Assembly: GCF_008107725.1 (NCBI RefSeq) | Contig: NZ_VIRN01000068.1 | Span: 124,001-188,000, forward strand | Origin: Marinobacter sp. BW6 | GTDB lineage: Bacteria > Pseudomonadota > Gammaproteobacteria > Pseudomonadales > Oleiphilaceae | DNA length: 64,000 nt | Direction of reading: 5' to 3' | Shown: positions 60,578-64,000 of the stretch, one piece after another | Position numbering within the stretch: the first letter of the stretch is position 1 | Layout of the letters: each line of letters opens with the position of its first letter | The notes under the pieces: generated by a model | Databases searched by the model: none | Told to the model about the DNA's origin: nothing | The model's input: the letters and a program-made list of their open reading frames with translations, nothing else | Made by a program: the position numbers and the translations under genes

Positions 60578-61455
60578 TGGATTGGTTGTTCTTCGGCGAA
60601 ATCAGCCTGGCAGGGCTGGCCATGGGTGGCTTGTATGCGCTGATTGCCCTGGGCTTTGTGATCATCTACAAGGCGACCAGAGTGATCAATTTCGCCATTG
60701 GCGAGATCATGATGTTCGCGGCCTACCTGTTTCTGGCGTTTGCCGGTGGCATGGAAATGTCGCCCTGGATTGCCCTCCCGCTGGCCGTTATCGGCGGCAG
60801 CATTCTCGGTGGTGTGATTGAGAAGACCATGATCCGGCCGATGTTGGGTGAGTCGCCCATTTCCGTGGTTATGGTGACCATCGGGATCGCCAGCATCCTG
60901 GTGGGCCTGGTGGAGTTTATCTGGACGGCGGATCCGCAGTTGTTGCCCAACTTCCTGCCCCGGGAGCCGGTGTTCATTGGTGAACTGTATCTGGCGCCCA
61001 AAATCGCCTATGGCTTTCTCATTGGTTCCGTCCTGCTGGTCATCTACCTGCTTTATTTCCGGTTCTCCCGGGGCGGCGTTGCCCTCAGGGCAACCGCCTC
61101 GGATCAGGCGGCGGCTTACTCCATGGGTATCAATGTGCGCCGGGTCTTCAACATGGCGTGGGTGTTTGGTTCCCTTGCCGCATCATTGGCCGGTGTTCTG
61201 GTTGCAGCTACCGGCGGGCTGAGCCCGCAATTCGGAATCATCGGCCTCAGTGTGCTGGTGGTCGTGATCGTAGGCGGTCTGGATAGCATTCTCGGAGCGC
61301 TGGTGGCCGGGGTGTTTATCGGCTGGCTGGAAACCGTGGCGGGCGCCTATCTGGGCGGCGAATACCGGATGCCGGCAACCTTCCTGGTGCTGGCAGTAAT
61401 CCTGGTGATCCGCCCCTACGGCCTGTTCGGCACCCACGAAATAGAGCGAGTTTAA
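60577..61455 (+). CDS. livH: Branched-chain-type ABC transporter permease (LivH)
   Basis: A 292-residue LivH permease with eight or so helices. GLAMGGLYALIALGFVIIYKATRVINFAIGE opens it, GVALRATASDQAAAYSMGINV is the cytoplasmic loop, and VVIVGGLDSILGALVAGVFIG is the C-terminal landmark. It forms the membrane heterodimer with LivM. ATG overlaps the livG stop. Confidence 0.92.
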   Translation: MDWLFFGEISLAGLAMGGLYALIALGFVIIYKATRVINFAIGEIMMFAAYLFLAFAGGMEMSPWIALPLAVIGGSILGGVIEKTMIRPMLGESPISVVMVTIGIASILVGLVEFIWTADPQLLPNFLPREPVFIGELYLAPKIAYGFLIGSVLLVIYLLYFRFSRGGVALRATASDQAAAYSMGINVRRVFNMAWVFGSLAASLAGVLVAATGGLSPQFGIIGLSVLVVVIVGGLDSILGALVAGVFIGWLETVAGAYLGGEYRMPATFLVLAVILVIRPYGLFGTHEIERV

Positions 61456-61456
61456 G

Positions 61457-62500
61457 ATGCGCATCGGTGACGCAAAACAGAGTTACGAGGCCGATGAGGC
61501 AATCTGGACCAGCCAGACCCAGAAACTGTGGCTGGGGCTGTTCCTGCTGATTTTGCTGGTCTTCCCTTTTGTTGTGGACTCCTATCTGCTGTACCTGGGG
61601 TGCCTGGTCGGCATTGCGGTCATCAGTACCACCGGCCTGAACATCCTGACCGGCTTTACCGGCCTGATTTCCCTGGGGCAGGCCGGATTTATGGGGGTCG
61701 GTGCCTACACCGTTGCCTGGCTGTCGATAAATACGGCACTGCCATTCCCGGTGACTCTGGTGCTGGCCGGCCTTATGGCCGCCGCCGTCGGGATCCTGGT
61801 AGGCCTGCCCTCGCTTCGCGTCAAAGGCCTGTATCTGGCCATTGCTACCCTGGCGGCGAGCGTGTTCCTGCACTTTATCTTCGCCGAGTGGGAATCGGTT
61901 ACGGGTGGTATGGGCGGCCTGAGTCTGGAACCGGCGCACCTGTTCGGGCTGGCCTTTCAAAGCGACTTCATGATGTATTTCATCATTGTGCCGCTGGCGG
62001 TTCTGATGGTGATGGCGGCCAGGAATGTGTTCCGGACGAGAATTGGCCGGGCTTTTATCGCCATCCGTGACCGGGATATTTCCGCGGAGATTCTGGGCAT
62101 TAACCTGCTGCGCTACAAACTCATGTCGTTTGCGCTCAGTTCTTTCTATGCCGGGGTTGCAGGCGGCCTGTTTGCCTATTTCTATCGGGTGGTGACGCCA
62201 GAGAGTTTTCCGCTTTCCATGTCCATTTTCTATCTGGCGGCCGTGATTGTCGGCGGCATGGGGAACCTGCTGGGTGGCATTCTCGGTGCTGCCTTCATGA
62301 CCCTGGTACCGGAAGCCCTGAAGCTGCTGACCGCTGCGCTGACCCCGTTCTATCCAAATGCCCCGGTGTTCATGTCACCGATGCTGGAAATCATTTTTGG
62401 CGCCCTGATCGTGGGCTTTCTGATTTTTGAGCCTCATGGACTGGCGGAGATCTGGCACCGCATCCGCCGTTTTTTCCGCCTTTGGCCGTTCCGAAATTAA
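61457..62500 (+). CDS. livM: Branched-chain-type ABC transporter permease (LivM)
   Basis: A 347-residue permease with GLNILTGFTGLISLGQAGFMGVGAYT, GLPSLRVKGLYLAIATLAAS, FIAIRDRDISAEILGINLLRYKLMSF and AVIVGGMGNLLGGILGAA, the LivM signature. The cytoplasmic N-terminus of about 25 residues is charged. Its first base is one after the livH stop. A longer reading for the next gene overlaps its end, but the binding-protein start is 72 bases downstream. Confidence 0.92.
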   Translation: MRIGDAKQSYEADEAIWTSQTQKLWLGLFLLILLVFPFVVDSYLLYLGCLVGIAVISTTGLNILTGFTGLISLGQAGFMGVGAYTVAWLSINTALPFPVTLVLAGLMAAAVGILVGLPSLRVKGLYLAIATLAASVFLHFIFAEWESVTGGMGGLSLEPAHLFGLAFQSDFMMYFIIVPLAVLMVMAARNVFRTRIGRAFIAIRDRDISAEILGINLLRYKLMSFALSSFYAGVAGGLFAYFYRVVTPESFPLSMSIFYLAAVIVGGMGNLLGGILGAAFMTLVPEALKLLTAALTPFYPNAPVFMSPMLEIIFGALIVGFLIFEPHGLAEIWHRIRRFFRLWPFRN

Positions 62501-62571
62501 TCGTGTTTCAACGGGCCTGGTATGAAGAGCCCATGCAGCACCAACAACAAGAAGCAGCAAGGAGAAGAAAC

Positions 62572-63780
62572 ATGTTCAGAAACATCCTCAAGAAAGGTCG
62601 CCGGCTTGCCGGACTGGGTAGCCTGGTCGCTGCACTGACCGTTGCAGCGCCGACCATGGCTCAGGATAAAGAACCTATCGTCTTTGGCGGCTCCATTCCG
62701 CTTTCCGGTGTCTTTGCTTTCGCCGGTATTCACATCCATGCGGGGCTGACCGACTACACAAGCTGGATCAACAGCCAGGGCGGCATTAATGGCCACCCGG
62801 TGGAATATGTCATGGAAGACACCGCCTATGAGGTAGACCGTTCTGTCGCGGCCTTCAAGAAGATTTCCGGTAGCAGTTCCCCAGCCACCTATTACGGCGA
62901 CAGCACGGGATTCATGAAGGCCATAGCCTCGGAGCTCAACAGCCAGGGCAACACACTGATGAGCGGTGCCTCTTTCGCCACCGCGCTGACGGACAATGAA
63001 GCTTATCCGTATCAGTTCATTCCGGGGCCCAACTACAGCCAGATGTTCGGGATCATCCTGGAGTACATCGCCTCCCAGGGGAAGGACGGAGACATGCCGA
63101 ACGTGGCATTCGTCTATAGCGATACCGAGTTTGGCAAGGACCCGATCGAAAATGGCAAAGCCCGTGCCGCCGAGCTGGGTATCGAAGTGGTGGAAGAGAT
63201 TGTTACCAAGCCCGGTAGCGTGGACGTTTCTGCCGAGGTGCTGAAGCTGCGTCGGGTGCGCCCGGATTACGTGGTGTTCCACGGCTACGTGCTGTCACCG
63301 ATCAACGAGTTCATGGTGCAAATGCGCCAGATGGGTCTGGATACTCAGTTCATGGGAACCTTCTGGTCCTCCGACAAGCTCATCATCGACAAGATGGGGG
63401 CGGATGCCGACGGCTACATGGGTGTGATGCCCTACAACTACTACGACAGCGAGGAAGGCGGACCGATGCTGGATGCCCTCCGGGCCCAGGCCGAGAAGAG
63501 CGACCCGGAAGCGGGCTACCGTCCCACTGGCTACATGCAGGCCTGGTTCAATGCGATGGTCTGGACCGAAGTGGTCGAGCGCACCCTGGATGCCGGTAAA
63601 GAGCTGAACGGGGATAACATGGCGGAAGCCCTGGCTTCCATTGAGGACTGGGACACCGGCGGGATTATCGGTATTCCGGTTACCGTGCGGGATATGTCTT
63701 TCCCGGTAGGCCGTATCTGGCGGGTAAATGCGGAAGAAGGCCGCTATGAGCCGGTATCGGACTGGATTCACCTCGACTGA
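62572..63780 (+). CDS. Branched-chain-type ABC transporter periplasmic binding protein (LivK-like)
   Basis: A roughly 402-residue binding protein. The signal peptide is GLGSLVAALTVAAPTMA. The mature protein starts IVFGGSIPLSGVFAFAGIH. Further landmarks are INGHPVEYVMEDTAYE, YGDSTGFMKAIASELN and FIPGPNYSQMFGIILEYIA. AAGGAG precedes the ATG at 62572. The substrate could be a branched-chain amino acid, amide or small aromatic acid; it is not determined. It lies inside the operon before livF. Confidence 0.9.
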   Translation: MFRNILKKGRRLAGLGSLVAALTVAAPTMAQDKEPIVFGGSIPLSGVFAFAGIHIHAGLTDYTSWINSQGGINGHPVEYVMEDTAYEVDRSVAAFKKISGSSSPATYYGDSTGFMKAIASELNSQGNTLMSGASFATALTDNEAYPYQFIPGPNYSQMFGIILEYIASQGKDGDMPNVAFVYSDTEFGKDPIENGKARAAELGIEVVEEIVTKPGSVDVSAEVLKLRRVRPDYVVFHGYVLSPINEFMVQMRQMGLDTQFMGTFWSSDKLIIDKMGADADGYMGVMPYNYYDSEEGGPMLDALRAQAEKSDPEAGYRPTGYMQAWFNAMVWTEVVERTLDAGKELNGDNMAEALASIEDWDTGGIIGIPVTVRDMSFPVGRIWRVNAEEGRYEPVSDWIHLD

Positions 63781-63788
63781 GGGGCGGT

Positions 63789-64000
63789 ATGGAAGCCTTA
63801 CTGGAAATCGATAATATCGAGGTGGTCTATAACAAGTCAGTGCAGGTCCTTCGGGGCCTGTCACTGCGGGTGCCGGAGGGCGCCATCGTGGCCCTCCTGG
63901 GTTCCAACGGCGCCGGAAAATCCACCACCCTGAAAAGTGTCTCCGGACTGCTGACCCTGGAAGACGGCGAGGTTACCGCCGGCGAAGTTCGTTTCCGGGG
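63789..64000 (+). CDS. livF: Branched-chain-type ABC transporter ATP-binding subunit (LivF), cut by window edge
   Basis: The first 70 residues of a LivF ATPase: LLEIDNIEVVYNKSVQVLRGLSLRVPEGAIVALLGSNGAGKSTTLK contains an intact Walker A (GSNGAGKST). It starts nine bases after the binding-protein stop and runs off the right edge, so nothing after the first strand-helix block can be judged. Confidence 0.88.
   Translation, partial: MEALLEIDNIEVVYNKSVQVLRGLSLRVPEGAIVALLGSNGAGKSTTLKSVSGLLTLEDGEVTAGEVRFR

Overview
The window looks like the chromosome of a marine, motile, aerobic gammaproteobacterium of the Marinobacter type. This rests on protein character rather than on any search: a PomA-type flagellar stator, an ectoine TRAP transporter matching the Halomonas TeaABCD arrangement, an lldEFG plus FAD/Fe-S D-lactate dehydrogenase operon as in Shewanella and Pseudomonas, many c-di-GMP enzymes and several stand-alone transporters. 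Composition by eye is moderately GC-rich and even. I see no rRNA, tRNA, CRISPR array, insertion sequence, prophage or integron. Genes are tightly packed, with no gene-free stretch over 300 bases.

Layout. 1-4.3 kb, minus strand: the pomA end, YkvA-type DUF1232, DUF2805, a DTW-domain tRNA-modification candidate, a RetSat/CrtI-like flavoprotein and DUF6231. Cryptochrome-DASH follows at 4.3-5.6 kb. 5.8-10 kb: glutathione-dependent formaldehyde dehydrogenase, a MotA/MotB-like pair, a hotdog thioesterase and a DJ-1/PfpI protein. 10-16 kb: a coupled operon in which an RNase J-like nuclease sits between two periplasmic binding-protein genes, then a GAF-PAS-GGDEF-EAL protein and a second hotdog thioesterase. 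16-24 kb: an HD-GYP protein, membrane and small conserved proteins, a DUF2235 hydrolase, and a SixA-CHAD fusion. 24-27 kb: a chemoreceptor and an orphan TRAP binding protein. 27-35 kb: two adjacent polyamine-type ABC operons with different gene order.

35-41 kb: a 7TM diguanylate cyclase and the convergent teaABCD ectoine operon. 41-49 kb: alpha/beta hydrolase, periplasmic glutathione peroxidase, a luciferase-like monooxygenase, a phosphoesterase, an Nmad3-family protein, a crotonase, eutBC, an ovothiol-type methyltransferase and an orphan ParA. 49-57 kb: the lactate regulon, with a GntR regulator divergent from lldEFG-dld and two matching palindromic operators between them. 57-64 kb: an NfsA-like nitroreductase, a diguanylate cyclase, a PaaG-like crotonase and livGHM-SBP-livF, cut by the window end.

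The main themes are uptake of small organic nitrogen and carbon compounds (polyamines, ectoine, ethanolamine, lactate, branched-chain-type substrates), c-di-GMP and motility control, and redox or light stress. The most interesting uncharacterised element is a near-consensus Pho box at 48995-49012, followed within about 90 bases by a strong intrinsic terminator. This looks like a short PhoB-activated RNA, or an attenuated leader for the orphan parA gene. Other signals worth a look are a perfect palindrome upstream of teaA, a GC-rich hairpin between teaA and teaB, and the coupled binding-protein/RNase J/binding-protein operon.
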